This document shows positions 6,200 to 14,747 of a stretch of 42,566 nt of DNA, piece after piece; the first letter of the stretch is position 1; the number at the start of each line of letters is the position of its first letter. The translations under genes were made by a program, and so were the position numbers. The notes beneath the pieces are model-generated. The model searched no databases, was not told the DNA's origin, and was given only the letters and a program-made list of their open reading frames with translations. Origin of the DNA: Paenibacillus sp. Soil787 (GTDB taxonomy: Bacteria; Bacillota; Bacilli; Paenibacillales; NBRC-103111); assembly GCF_001429545.1 (NCBI RefSeq), contig NZ_LMSP01000028.1, forward strand, positions 443 to 43,008, in the 5' to 3' direction.

Positions 6200-6796
6200 A
6201 TGTTTGCTGGACATTTTGGGCTTGCTGCAGCAATGAAAGCAAGAACACCGGAGGTGCCGATCTGGGCGCTCATGCTTAGTACTCAGCTGCTTGATGTTGT
6301 ATTCGTGCCTTTATTTCTTTCTGGTGTTGAAACGATCGATACAAGCATCGGTACGGGATATGGAGAAGGGATTATTCACGCTGACTATACACACTCATTA
6401 GTTGGGGCTTTGCTCATTGCTATCTTATCAGGACTATTGGCTTGGAAGTTATGGGGCAAAAGAGGAGGCGCAGCTATAGGGGGGCTTACCTTCAGTCACT
6501 GGATACTTGATCTTCTCGTTCATCGTGCAGATATGCCATTCTTGCCTGGGAATGCTGGAGGTCTTCCATTAGTAGGATTTAGTCTGTGGCAGTGGCCGTG
6601 GGTAAGTGCTGTACTTGAGATTATTCTCGTGGTTGCAGGGTCTATTCTTTACTTCCGTACACTTCGTAATACCGCTAAACTGTCAAAGCATATAACAATA
6701 GACGGTAACTTAATTTGGCGTACACGTCTCGCGGGAGGAGTCATGGCCGTTCTATTGATTGCCTCTTTTATTGTAGATTTTGTCTTGCATTTATAA
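6200..6796 (+). CDS. Membrane protein, YdjM/metal-dependent-hydrolase-like
   Basis: A 198-residue protein with about five membrane helices. The opening MFAGHFGLAAAMKARTPEVP and the later ADYTHSLVGALL and FSHWILDLLVHRADMP segments, with conserved H and D in helices, match the membrane-bound hydrolase-like family related to YdjM and DUF457. Those His/Asp residues could bind a metal; the substrate is unknown. The ribosome site is GGGAGGGA. It is coupled to the preceding 30-residue ORF under an operator-bearing promoter. Confidence 0.7.
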   Translation: MFAGHFGLAAAMKARTPEVPIWALMLSTQLLDVVFVPLFLSGVETIDTSIGTGYGEGIIHADYTHSLVGALLIAILSGLLAWKLWGKRGGAAIGGLTFSHWILDLLVHRADMPFLPGNAGGLPLVGFSLWQWPWVSAVLEIILVVAGSILYFRTLRNTAKLSKHITIDGNLIWRTRLAGGVMAVLLIASFIVDFVLHL

Positions 6797-6871
6797 CCCA
6801 TGGAAACTATTACCACTATGCAAAAGTTGAAACTAACTGTCTAACTATGCTAGTCTAACATAGACAAAAAA

Positions 6872-7006
6872 TGCCGAATCCTGGAGCAGCAAAAGCTCTG
6901 GTACGGGGGACTTCTTTACTTGGGGTGAATGAATGCTCAGCTGTTTTAATAAACTGAGCGCGCTAGGGAAACCTCTTCCCGAACCCGTCAACTAACCTCG
7001 GAGGCT
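6872..7006 (+). promoter_or_regulatory. c-di-AMP (ydaO/yuaA) riboswitch
   Basis: Conserved blocks appear in the right order: GCCGAATCCTGGAGC, then GGGGGACTTC, CTTGGGGTGAATG, a variable hairpin (GCTCAG/CTGAGC), CTAGGGAAACCTCTTCCC, GAACCCGTCAACTAACCTCG and a closing GGCTT. This is the ydaO-yuaA architecture, which binds cyclic di-AMP and usually turns off genes for cell-wall hydrolases and osmolyte or potassium transport. The NlpC/P60 gene follows directly, with AAGGAGG at 7009-7015. Confidence 0.9.
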
Positions 7007-7023
7007 TCAAGGAGGAACAATTT

Positions 7024-7914
7024 TTGAAATTTTTCACAAAAAGCTTTATTTGTTCATGCGCACTTGTTTGCGCGGCAGTATCCATGTTGTCCGCTCCCTC
7101 GGTTCAAGCAGCATCATCTGTATCCACTGTGAAAGTCCAGGTCAATGATGAGTTGATTCAGTTCCCAGAAGTACAGCCATTTATTGACAACGCAGGAACG
7201 CTTCAAGTTCCTCTGCGCGTACTATCTGAGAAATTGGGTTATCAAGTAGGCTGGGCGAAGCAAGAGAACGAAATCGTGGTCACGTTGATGAATAAGCAGC
7301 AGACGATTCAACTGACAACTGACGAGAAGCAAGCTATCGTTAACAGCAAGAAGATTAGTCTGGAAAGCAGTCCGACGCTTTATCAAGGCAGTACATATGT
7401 ACCCCTGCGTTTCATCACTGAAACATTCGGTTCTCCGATTGAGTGGAATGAAGCGAATCGTATCGCGATTGTGAATGTCGATGGCAAGTCGCACAAACCA
7501 GCATGGATTGCACCGCCTCCAGCACCAGCTCCTAAGGTAGCAGCGGCTGTTATACCATCCATGTCTGATCAAATCCTGCAAACAGCAAACACGTTTATGG
7601 GGACCCCCTATGTTTGGGGAGGCACAACACCCAGAGGGTTTGATTGTTCCGGATTTGTACGCTATTTGTACGAAGCTAAAGGTATTGATCTACCCAGAAC
7701 TGCGGTCCAAATGTACGATGAAGCAGGAACTAGGGTTATGGATTTGAAGGCTGGAGATCTTGTGTTTTTTGCAGCAGGCAGTGTAAATCATGTTGGTATT
7801 TATCTGGGAAATGATCAATTTATTTCGGCGACAACGTCTAGAGGTGTAAGGGTAGATAGTCTCGCCAGTTCATACTGGGGATCCAGATATGTGGGAGCCA
7901 AAAGAGTTATATAA
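7024..7914 (+). CDS. Secreted NlpC/P60 endopeptidase with copper-amine-oxidase-N-like domain
   Basis: A 296-residue secreted protein starting at TTG eight bases after AAGGAGG. Residues 1-29 are a signal peptide ending VQA. Residues about 35-155 are the copper-amine-oxidase-N-like domain (VPLRVLSEKLGYQV, VPLRFITETFGSPIEW), a surface module common in Paenibacillus. A proline-rich linker precedes the NlpC/P60 domain, with catalytic Cys208 in FDCSGF and His256 in NHVGIY. It should cut peptide stems of peptidoglycan. The c-di-AMP riboswitch immediately upstream suggests control by wall or osmotic stress. Confidence 0.93.
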   Translation: MKFFTKSFICSCALVCAAVSMLSAPSVQAASSVSTVKVQVNDELIQFPEVQPFIDNAGTLQVPLRVLSEKLGYQVGWAKQENEIVVTLMNKQQTIQLTTDEKQAIVNSKKISLESSPTLYQGSTYVPLRFITETFGSPIEWNEANRIAIVNVDGKSHKPAWIAPPPAPAPKVAAAVIPSMSDQILQTANTFMGTPYVWGGTTPRGFDCSGFVRYLYEAKGIDLPRTAVQMYDEAGTRVMDLKAGDLVFFAAGSVNHVGIYLGNDQFISATTSRGVRVDSLASSYWGSRYVGAKRVI

Positions 7915-7942
7915 GTAAGCCATGTAGTGAAAAAGGATTAAA

Positions 7943-8008
7943 AACATCGGGCATTTGTGTTCTATGAATCTTTCGAATGAAAGCATAGAAGGCAGATGTT
8001 CTTTTTTT
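7943..8008 (+). terminator. Terminator of the NlpC/P60 gene
   Basis: Long interrupted stem: AACATC with GATGTT, TTCTATG with CATAGAA, CTTTC with GAAAG; a T run follows. Confidence 0.8.
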
Positions 8009-8097
8009 ACGCGAAATATTGCGATTTTTATCGAAATTTTATGGTTTTTAGCCTATAATGAAGAAATGTTTGGAAGAAAGCAGGTGACACGAACGGC

Positions 8098-8757
8098 ATG
8101 CAATTAAGTGTCTGGAAAAGTTGGCTTTATAAAAAAAGACATTCAAATAAAGCAAATAGCATGTATATCGTGGAACAAGGTCCTGCCATACCAGAGGAGA
8201 TTCGGGGAGTCATTGATCGATTTTTCCTAACGTATAATCATTTCAAAGGGGCAAGAAGTCTACAGACAGATACGTTTATAAAGGAAGTATTTTACGCAAC
8301 GAAACAGGATCCTAAGGATCAAAGGTCGATTGAAGAGATGGAAGCCTATATTCAGCAGAAAAATGTGCAACGATTGCGATTGAAATCCTACGTTGTCGAT
8401 GAGTATCTTAGCATAGGCGAGAAGGTTTGCATGATTGGCGTGACGAGGGAATTCAGTAATAATCAGAGAAATCGTGTACTGTATTTTCTAATAAAAGAGG
8501 ATCAGTCTTGGCGCTTTCATCATATCGCAAGGTCTCACCATGGAAAGGTTCTAGATAAGTTTCAAGTGAATGAGCAAACGGGGTTCGTGGTTGGAAATGA
8601 TAAAGCCGCTCTCCTCTTTCTGACACACTCCGGGTCTGCCGATGCCTCCACCTTTATATTGGGTGATTATGTGCATGTGGAAGGTTATTTGGAAGTGGAG
8701 CTAGAGGTGAGCAGCCAACTATATTACCGAGTTGTACGTATGAATCGCGTGCACTAA
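8098..8757 (+). CDS. Hypothetical 219-residue protein
   Basis: ATG preceded by AGGTGA. No signal peptide or membrane helix is seen. Residues about 25-150 alternate helix and strand and end in a strand with WRFHHIARSHHG, compatible with an NTF2-like cone fold, but this is only an impression. The C-terminal part (about 150-219) is beta-rich (GFVVGNDKAALLFL, GDYVHVEGYLEVELEV). TATAAT lies at 8054-8059 without a clear -35. It converges with the next gene, overlapping by 4 bp. No family is recognised. Confidence 0.7.
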   Translation: MQLSVWKSWLYKKRHSNKANSMYIVEQGPAIPEEIRGVIDRFFLTYNHFKGARSLQTDTFIKEVFYATKQDPKDQRSIEEMEAYIQQKNVQRLRLKSYVVDEYLSIGEKVCMIGVTREFSNNQRNRVLYFLIKEDQSWRFHHIARSHHGKVLDKFQVNEQTGFVVGNDKAALLFLTHSGSADASTFILGDYVHVEGYLEVELEVSSQLYYRVVRMNRVH

Positions 8758-10208
8758 AAACGAAGTGAAACCCGGTAAAGCTGTGGATCCCACTGGATCT
8801 GTCCGCCTAAGGATTCAATAATGGCCCGTAAGGGCAAATAAATATGACCATCTAGTATGGTAGGAGCTTCAGGGAGTACGACCGATTGCCCATTCACAGT
8901 CATTACGGAATGATCTGGCCAAAGCTCAAGATTAGTAGAACCATGATGAACGGTTAATGTACGAGTTGTCCCGTTCCATTCGAATTTGGCACCGACTCTT
9001 TCTAGAATGCCGCGAAAGGGTACCATACTTGTTTCTTGCAATAGATAACCTCGGAACTCATGTACGAATTGTCCATTTACCTCTAATTGGATTTGTGGAT
9101 GATCTAGACGTTCCACGACAAGTGCATTGCTGAGCGCTCGACCCGGACTACGCAGCATGGAGCCGTTAGCATACAGAGATGAACTTGCACCGCCATCCAT
9201 ATTCATCGCATCCGTTAAGCCCAGCTTTAGAAGAACTTGCGCCATATCCGCCATCGTAGCTGTGGAGAGTGTCCCCATGACAAACTGATGGGAAGCGTCC
9301 AGCCCAATGAAGCTGCGTACGTTCGCATTAGTTGTGATTTTGGGATCAGTAAAGCCATCCCGTTCGAAGTCCAAATCAACAGCGCCATTGGTAAGCAGAT
9401 GCGGTCCGGCTCCAATAGCAGCATCAACCGCTGTAAGCATGGAGCTTTCTCCGGTATCTTGATTATGGAGAGATGATGTCAGCTTCACCGAATCGCCCAT
9501 ATGGATATTAGGCAGCACGTAGGTCTTATTGTTGGCACTATTTCCGAGCAGGAATACCTGTCCATCTTCTGGAATATCGACACTTTGCGTAGTAACGGCT
9601 GTAACTTTGCCCTCACGAAGGACAACTTTGGTTGCGTTAGGAAAGCCGATCGTCGGCCCGAAAGCGCGGGTGTACCAGACGACTTGATCACTTACGGAAT
9701 CACCGTAATATTTGTTCACACCCCAAGCTGTGAATGTGTAGGCTTTGCTCTGATGAGTAACGCTTATTCGGTGCTCCGTTTGGATGCGCCCAAAGCTGGC
9801 GGTTTTGTCGGCATGAACGAGAAAGGCAGGATTAATGCCTGAATGTATGATTTCGCCGGAGCCGATGAGTAAACCATTGGGGTAGCGTTGGGTATCATCT
9901 TTTTCATAGGCGTCAAAAAAAGTCCCATTGATCCCTGCAATCGCATGGTTTCTCGTTAACATGGAGGAGAAGGGCTCATCATGACCAATGCCGTCTTCAG
10001 CCGTTACAGGCTTAATGCGCAAGTAGGGATCGGTTAGATCGACTGTGACCCATTGTACAGTAAATGACTTGCCATTATGAGCAATCGTTCGGCTTTGTGT
10101 TTGAACAGTGCCTTGTGCTGAAGTAGATGCTGGGAAGATAACGGCTGCTGAGAGCAGACAGCTGAGCATCGCGGTATAAGTACGAGTGCGGAAACGCGCA
10201 TGAGGCAT
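8754..10208 (-). CDS. Phosphodiester glycosidase (NAGPA-like) with copper-amine-oxidase-N-like domain
   Basis: A 484-residue exported protein. The start is the ATG reading MPHARFRTRTYT, with AAAGGA ten bases before; longer frames lack a ribosome site. A signal peptide ends near ASTSAQ. Residues about 55-345 form the NAGPA domain: INGTFFDAY, LLIGSGEIIHSG, ARSFIGLD-type and NMDGGASSSLY motifs. This is the phosphodiester glycosidase family that in bacteria removes sugar-phosphate modifications or acts on wall polymers. The C-terminal 120 residues are a copper-amine-oxidase-N-like domain (YLPLRAIIESLGGQIQW). It lies downstream of a glycosyltransferase gene on the same strand, about 23 bp away, so they may be one unit. 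Confidence 0.88.
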   Translation of the reverse strand: MPHARFRTRTYTAMLSCLLSAAVIFPASTSAQGTVQTQSRTIAHNGKSFTVQWVTVDLTDPYLRIKPVTAEDGIGHDEPFSSMLTRNHAIAGINGTFFDAYEKDDTQRYPNGLLIGSGEIIHSGINPAFLVHADKTASFGRIQTEHRISVTHQSKAYTFTAWGVNKYYGDSVSDQVVWYTRAFGPTIGFPNATKVVLREGKVTAVTTQSVDIPEDGQVFLLGNSANNKTYVLPNIHMGDSVKLTSSLHNQDTGESSMLTAVDAAIGAGPHLLTNGAVDLDFERDGFTDPKITTNANVRSFIGLDASHQFVMGTLSTATMADMAQVLLKLGLTDAMNMDGGASSSLYANGSMLRSPGRALSNALVVERLDHPQIQLEVNGQFVHEFRGYLLQETSMVPFRGILERVGAKFEWNGTTRTLTVHHGSTNLELWPDHSVMTVNGQSVVLPEAPTILDGHIYLPLRAIIESLGGQIQWDPQLYRVSLRF

Positions 10209-10231
10209 GGCAGCTATCATCCTTTCGGAAT

Positions 10232-11401
10232 TTACTTCTTTTTTAATTCGCGCAAGGAGTAGAACGTTCCTCTCCAATTGATGCCACCTTTTTTCCAAGT
10301 TAGCCAAACGGAGCGAACGATCGTATAGAGGAGCAGGGAGGCGCTTACAGGGAGCAGGAATGCTTCATCCCCGCGCTTGCTCATCAGGCGGAACATTAGC
10401 TTGCGGTATAGCCATATTTGTAAAATAACAGCGATAGCATAGGCCGCTCCTCTCCAGTCCCAAAAGAAGATCAGGCCGAGCCAAGGGAATATAAAAAAGA
10501 TAAGCTGTCCCAGACATGCAAGTAAAGCAATGGTGTAGCTGTAGCGAAAGCCGGAGAAAAGGTTTTTCTCCAGACCGATGATCGCTTCTTTGAGGGAGCG
10601 GTACCATTCGACTTGAAGGATGTGTTTGCCGGACAGAACCTTCTGCCTAAATCCAGCTCGTTTGAGGGAGATGCCTAACTGAAGGTCATCATCAGGTCTT
10701 AGGGCAATCGCTCTGTGCGTTCCAATTGCTTCATAAGCGCTGCGGCTGACCATGTTAAAGGCACCTATTCCGATACCCGGTTCACGGGCGCTGTCAAGGT
10801 TGGCACGCCATGGGCGTACGAATAGGGAAAATGAGAAGAGGAAGAAATGAACGAATCCTCTAAGCAGTGTGCTCCGCGCAATCATATTAGGAGTCAGCGT
10901 GAGATGCTGAACGTCATGTTCCTTCATATAAGTAACGCTATCAGAAATCGTTCCTGGTGCAAAAATGATATCGGCATCTGTAAAAAGCAAATATTGGCCT
11001 CTGGCTTGCTGATACCCTTGATAGAGGGCATGGTTTTTGCCAAGCCAGCCTTCAGGCAGAGAGGTGATGTGAATGATTTGCAGCGGTGTGTGAATATCTG
11101 TTTTGTTCTGTGACCACTTCCGCAGCTCTTCAAGCCGGACGCCGGTAGCGTCCTGAGAGCGGTCATTGACAGCGATGATCTCGAGGCGCGGATAATTTTG
11201 TGAGAGAAGATGTCGGACGGTTTCTAAGATGGTACTTTCCTCTTCTTTGGCGGCGATAATGACCGAAACAAGAGGAGGCTTGTCCGGGAGCTTCGTGGAT
11301 TTGGGCAGTGTATAGAGTAAATGTATGCCTTTATGAACATCAAAAGTGATATAAAGCCAGTAGAGGAGGGTCAGGATCGCGATAATTCCTAGGGTGGACA
11401 T
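10232..11401 (-). CDS. Membrane-bound family 2 glycosyltransferase
   Basis: A 389-residue protein from an ATG six bases after AAGGAGG. An N-terminal helix (about 5-20) precedes the GT2 domain: VSVIIAAKEEESTILETV, VNDRSQDATG, FTDADIIF (the DxD metal and nucleotide-sugar site) and a late EVEW-like acceptor region (QVEWYRS). Three or more C-terminal helices follow (about 285-370). It should transfer a sugar from a nucleotide donor to a lipid or envelope acceptor. A hairpin repeat (11417-11450) sits directly before its ribosome site. Longer upstream frames read through that repeat and are rejected. Confidence 0.88.
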   Translation of the reverse strand: MSTLGIIAILTLLYWLYITFDVHKGIHLLYTLPKSTKLPDKPPLVSVIIAAKEEESTILETVRHLLSQNYPRLEIIAVNDRSQDATGVRLEELRKWSQNKTDIHTPLQIIHITSLPEGWLGKNHALYQGYQQARGQYLLFTDADIIFAPGTISDSVTYMKEHDVQHLTLTPNMIARSTLLRGFVHFFLFSFSLFVRPWRANLDSAREPGIGIGAFNMVSRSAYEAIGTHRAIALRPDDDLQLGISLKRAGFRQKVLSGKHILQVEWYRSLKEAIIGLEKNLFSGFRYSYTIALLACLGQLIFFIFPWLGLIFFWDWRGAAYAIAVILQIWLYRKLMFRLMSKRGDEAFLLPVSASLLLYTIVRSVWLTWKKGGINWRGTFYSLRELKKK

Positions 11402-11416
11402 GGTGTGCCTCCTTAA

Positions 11417-11450
11417 AGTTTTACTTAAGCAAAACTTGCATCGTAAGCAT
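11417..11450 (-). repeat. Hairpin + GCATCGTAAGCAT repeat before a ribosome site
   Basis: AGTTTTACTTAAGCAAAACT followed on the plus strand by TGCATCGTAAGCAT. Read in the direction of the glycosyltransferase gene, it gives ATGCTTACGATGC, a hairpin, then AAGGAGG and ATG. Three copies of the same unit stand before the SpoIIM-like gene at 40038-40150. Confidence 0.75.
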
Positions 11451-11539
11451 AATCTTGAAAGAATAGAAGTTGACCGCATTATATCATTCATCAGGAGTGA
11501 GGGGAAATTTTGCTGGATGCGTGCTGAAGGGAGGATCTA

Positions 11540-12073
11540 ATGGGGGAAGAAGGGACTAAACCACGGGAGCAGTATTGGAAAAAGATGAATGGCGAACAGT
11601 TGGCCATCTTTCTCAAGGCGATTGGAAAAAAGTCGGTGATGAAGCCGGATTCGTTGGCTTTTATATGTATAGGAACAGATCGATCTACAGGTGATGCACT
11701 GGGCCCGCTTGTAGGGAGCAGACTTGTGGAACTGGGGTATCCGCATGTGATAGGAACACTGGAAGCGCCTTGTGATGCTAGTAACTTAGCAGCGCGTTTG
11801 CAGGAAATTCCACATGGCTGTGTAGTGATAGCGATTGATGCTTGTTTGGGACAAAAGCTGTCTATAGGCATGTATCAGGTGTCTAATCAGCCTTTGGCTC
11901 CGGGGAAGTCAGTAGGGAAGGTGCTGCCTGGGGTCGGGGACTATACGATCGCGGCTATCGTCAATGCAGACGGGCCTAGGCAGTACAGTGTTCTACAAAC
12001 GACATCGCTGTACAGGGTGTTGAAGATGGCAGATGAAGTGACAAAGGCAATCGAGCATGCTTTTCCCATTTAG
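11540..12073 (+). CDS. yyaC: Spore protease-like protein YyaC
   Basis: A 177-residue protein after GGGAGG. The motif CIGTDRSTGDALGPLVGS, then VIGTLEAPCDASNLAARL and VVIAIDACLGQKLS, are characteristic of YyaC, a sporulation protein structurally related to the germination protease GPR. It is expected in the forespore or mother-cell compartment of a sporulating cell; its substrate is not firmly known. This gene is a good sign that the organism forms endospores. An ABC exporter gene follows 33 bp downstream. Confidence 0.9.
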   Translation: MGEEGTKPREQYWKKMNGEQLAIFLKAIGKKSVMKPDSLAFICIGTDRSTGDALGPLVGSRLVELGYPHVIGTLEAPCDASNLAARLQEIPHGCVVIAIDACLGQKLSIGMYQVSNQPLAPGKSVGKVLPGVGDYTIAAIVNADGPRQYSVLQTTSLYRVLKMADEVTKAIEHAFPI

Positions 12074-12106
12074 AAAGCAGCTTAGGGCAGAACGGGGAGA
12101 TGAATC

Positions 12107-13906
12107 GTGGGACCAGGTGGTATGGGGCGGCTTTCCGATAGGAATCGGCCTAAAGCGAAGTTAAAGGATGTTTCGGTAAAAAGGATTTTGCGGTTGTTCA
12201 AGGGGTATTGGGGACAATTAGTGGCGATTATAGGATTGGCGCTGTTTGCAGCTTTGATTGGTTTAATCCCGCCTCTTGTTATGAAAGAAATTATTGATAA
12301 AGCAATCCCGCAGGGGAATATGAAGCTTCTGGCAGGGATGGCGCTGTTAATGATATTTCTGCCTGTCGTAAGCGGTGTGCTTGGTGTGTGGCAAAATCAT
12401 CTTAATACCAAAGTAACCCAAGGGGTTATTCGGGATTTGGGACAAACCTTGTTTCATAATTTACAGCGACAATCGATGGCTTTCTTTACGGATGCTCGGT
12501 CGGGGGAAATTGTTCAGCGGATTACGGGGGACGTACAGGCTGTACAGAGTGTCGTGACGTCGCTAGTTGTATCCTCGATCACTCAAATTGTCATCGTTGT
12601 TTCGACGATCGGTATTTTGTTTGCGCTTGATTGGAAGCTTGCCATTATCTCCGTGCTAATTCTTCCGTTATTTGTGTTACCTGTGAAAAAAGTATCCAAG
12701 GTTCGGAAGGAGCTGCGTACGGAAACACAAAAGGTTCGTTCCGATATTACTTCACAGCTCAGTGAAAACTTCGGAATCTCCGGTGCCTTGTTGACGCGTA
12801 TCTTCGGTAGAGAACGGCAGCAGGAGATCGAGTTTACGGCGATGAACCAGAAGGTGATGGATTTGGAGCTGCGGCTCAATCTGGTTGGCCGCTGGTTCGG
12901 GATGGCGACGAGCACGCTAGGGCCGTTAGGCACAGCAATTATTTATATGTACGGGGGCTACTCCGTCATTTCCGGCAGCATGACGCTGGGCTCGATCGTC
13001 GCCTTCGCGGCGTATCTGGGCCGTTTGTATATGCCTGTAGGTATGCTGCTGAACCTACATGTTGAGGTGGCCACTGCGCTGGGCGTATTCCAGCGTATTT
13101 TCGAGTACCAGGACATGGTGCCCGATGTCATGGATGCTGATGGGGCGCGGCCGCTTGGCCTGGTCGAGGGGCGTGTGGCTTATAAGCAGGTTTCCTTCGC
13201 TTATAAGCCAGGGCAGTACGCGCTGCGTGACGTCACGTTCGAGGCGCAGCCGGGTGAGATGGTCGCGCTCGTCGGGCCAAGCGGCGCGGGGAAATCGACG
13301 CTGATCGGCATGATCGCGCGGCTGTACGACTCGACGTCGGGTGTCGTCGAGGTCGATGGCGTGAACGTCCGCGACGTGGGGCTCGCTTCGCTGCGCGCGC
13401 AGATCGCGTACGTGACGCAGGAGTCATTTCTGTTCCACGCGACGATTGGCGACAACCTGCGCTTCGCGCGGGAGGACGCTACGCGTGAGGAGATGGAGGC
13501 CGCGTGTCGGCAGGCCTACATCCACGACTTTATCGTGTCGCTTCCCGAAGGGTACGACACGATGGTGGGAGAGCGCGGTCACCGGCTCTCCGGCGGCGAG
13601 CGCCAGCGGATCGCGATTGCCCGCGCGATCCTGAAGCGCCCGCGCATCCTCATCCTCGATGAGGCGACGTCGCACTTGGACTCGGAGTCCGAGTCCTATG
13701 TGCAGGCGGCGCTCGAGGAGCTGATGCAAGGGCGCACGACGCTCGTGATCGCGCACCGGCTCTCCACGGTGCTGGCCGCCGATCACATTCTGGTGATCGA
13801 AGCGGGCAGCGTCGTGGAGCGGGGCACGCACAGCGAGCTGCTTGCGCTCGATGGGCTGTACGCGCGGCTGTACAGCACGCAGTTCGCTCACGCTGCTGAA
13901 GAGTAG
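12107..13906 (+). CDS. ABC exporter (half-transporter, permease + ATPase)
   Basis: A 599-residue protein from GTG after GGGGAGATG. Residues about 25-330 form the six-helix type I exporter membrane domain. The nucleotide-binding domain follows, with Walker A GPSGAGKST, signature LSGGERQRIAIARAI, Walker B ILILDEATSHLD and the H-loop IAHRLST. It should work as a homodimer exporting drugs, lipids or peptides; the substrate cannot be read. The first half has the base composition of its neighbours, while roughly 12960-13900 is strongly GC-rich with G/C third positions. That suggests a domain swap or gene conversion. Confidence 0.92.
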   Translation: MGPGGMGRLSDRNRPKAKLKDVSVKRILRLFKGYWGQLVAIIGLALFAALIGLIPPLVMKEIIDKAIPQGNMKLLAGMALLMIFLPVVSGVLGVWQNHLNTKVTQGVIRDLGQTLFHNLQRQSMAFFTDARSGEIVQRITGDVQAVQSVVTSLVVSSITQIVIVVSTIGILFALDWKLAIISVLILPLFVLPVKKVSKVRKELRTETQKVRSDITSQLSENFGISGALLTRIFGRERQQEIEFTAMNQKVMDLELRLNLVGRWFGMATSTLGPLGTAIIYMYGGYSVISGSMTLGSIVAFAAYLGRLYMPVGMLLNLHVEVATALGVFQRIFEYQDMVPDVMDADGARPLGLVEGRVAYKQVSFAYKPGQYALRDVTFEAQPGEMVALVGPSGAGKSTLIGMIARLYDSTSGVVEVDGVNVRDVGLASLRAQIAYVTQESFLFHATIGDNLRFAREDATREEMEAACRQAYIHDFIVSLPEGYDTMVGERGHRLSGGERQRIAIARAILKRPRILILDEATSHLDSESESYVQAALEELMQGRTTLVIAHRLSTVLAADHILVIEAGSVVERGTHSELLALDGLYARLYSTQFAHAAEE

Positions 13907-14297
13907 CTGTCGCGCAACCACGGTTGTTGATCAGTCATGGTAAGAGGCTGCTGTCCTAAGAGTAGATAAATACTTTAGTGGGGCCAGCCTCTTCATGGAA
14001 AGGCAGCCATTCTCCAAAAGGCGAGGCTCCACTTAGAGGAACGACGATTCGCTATTTCGTTGATTTTGGCTTCGGATAGCATAATCTTCTTACAATAGAG
14101 CACTCACGTTCCGCAAAATTGAAATTTTAGTTCAGTTAATCCAAAATAGCGGATTGTCGTTCCGCGGAAGAAATAACTGGAAGAATAACAGATCTACCTC
14201 ATGGAAATAAGATTAATAACGGTGCGGTGTCATGGTTCATCTAAGTAAAAGCAGTCTTATTTGAGGACAAGTAAGTGGAAGCTATATTTCGAATATC
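13907..14297. other. Intergenic region with inverted-repeat element
   Basis: No gene is seen. AAGAGGCTG (about 13942) is complementary to CAGCCTCTT (about 13985) without a T run. A 126-bp element with inverted ends lies at 14038-14163. Confidence 0.55.
14038..14163. repeat. 126-bp element with 20-bp inverted ends
   Basis: The left end GGAACGACGATTCGCTATTT and the reverse complement of the right end GGAACGACAATCCGCTATTT match at 18 of 20 positions. A partial internal copy (ACGTTCCGCAAAATT) lies between. The structure resembles a small palindromic interspersed repeat or MITE-like unit. Confidence 0.6.
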
Positions 14298-14326
14298 TTG
14301 ACAAACCTTTCTGTAACCAATAAAAT
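14298..14326 (+). promoter_or_regulatory. Predicted sigma-A promoter
   Basis: TTGACA and TAAAAT are spaced by 17 bp, 34 bp before the ATG of the next gene. Confidence 0.75.
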
Positions 14327-14360
14327 TACAGTATAAAAATAGGAATAGGGGTCGTCAATC

Positions 14361-14660
14361 ATGAAATGTAAAATCAATCGAAATGCAGCTAAGATCTTAA
14401 AAAATATGTTAAGTACAGAAGAAGCAGAAGGGAAGATGATTCGTGTATATATTACACTGAATCATGGAGAACATGCTCATTATGATGTAAAGCTGGATAC
14501 ACCTACTGAACACGATGAGATTGTGGAGACAGACAAAGATATTAAAATTTTACTAGATAAACGAGAAGACCTCTTAGATGGGGTTTGGATTCAATATTTT
14601 CATGTACCTGAAGAAGGTTTTTTCATAACGAACCCTTCAACAGGATTTCTTGAAAAATAA
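14361..14660 (+). CDS. IscA/HesB-like protein lacking the Fe-S cysteines
   Basis: A 99-residue protein. The opening (INRNAAKILKNML) and the late segment ILLDKREDLLDGVWIQYFHV-PEEGFFITNPSTG follow the A-type iron-sulfur carrier fold: a beta barrel ending in G-F-x-NP. The three ligand cysteines of IscA are absent; the only Cys is at position 3. It therefore cannot carry a cluster in the usual way and may be a scaffold or regulator of unknown role. It has its own promoter and is followed by a terminator. Confidence 0.65.
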   Translation: MKCKINRNAAKILKNMLSTEEAEGKMIRVYITLNHGEHAHYDVKLDTPTEHDEIVETDKDIKILLDKREDLLDGVWIQYFHVPEEGFFITNPSTGFLEK

Positions 14661-14697
14661 GTGCATGCTTGCTTTGGTGAAATCTCAGATTGTTGAG

Positions 14698-14731
14698 AAC
14701 CCCCATGTTTCTATTACATGGGTTATTTTTA
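14698..14731 (+). terminator. Terminator after the IscA-like gene
   Basis: AACCC(C)CATGT pairs with ACATGGGTT around a TTCTATT loop; ATTTTT follows. It ends only 17 bp before the next start. Confidence 0.8.
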
Positions 14732-14747
14732 TATTGGAGGTATTTTA

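Noticed and set aside
13059..13921. Several Arg/Ser-rich frames on both strands
   Set aside because: They lie in the GC-rich part of the ABC exporter gene and are shadows of it.
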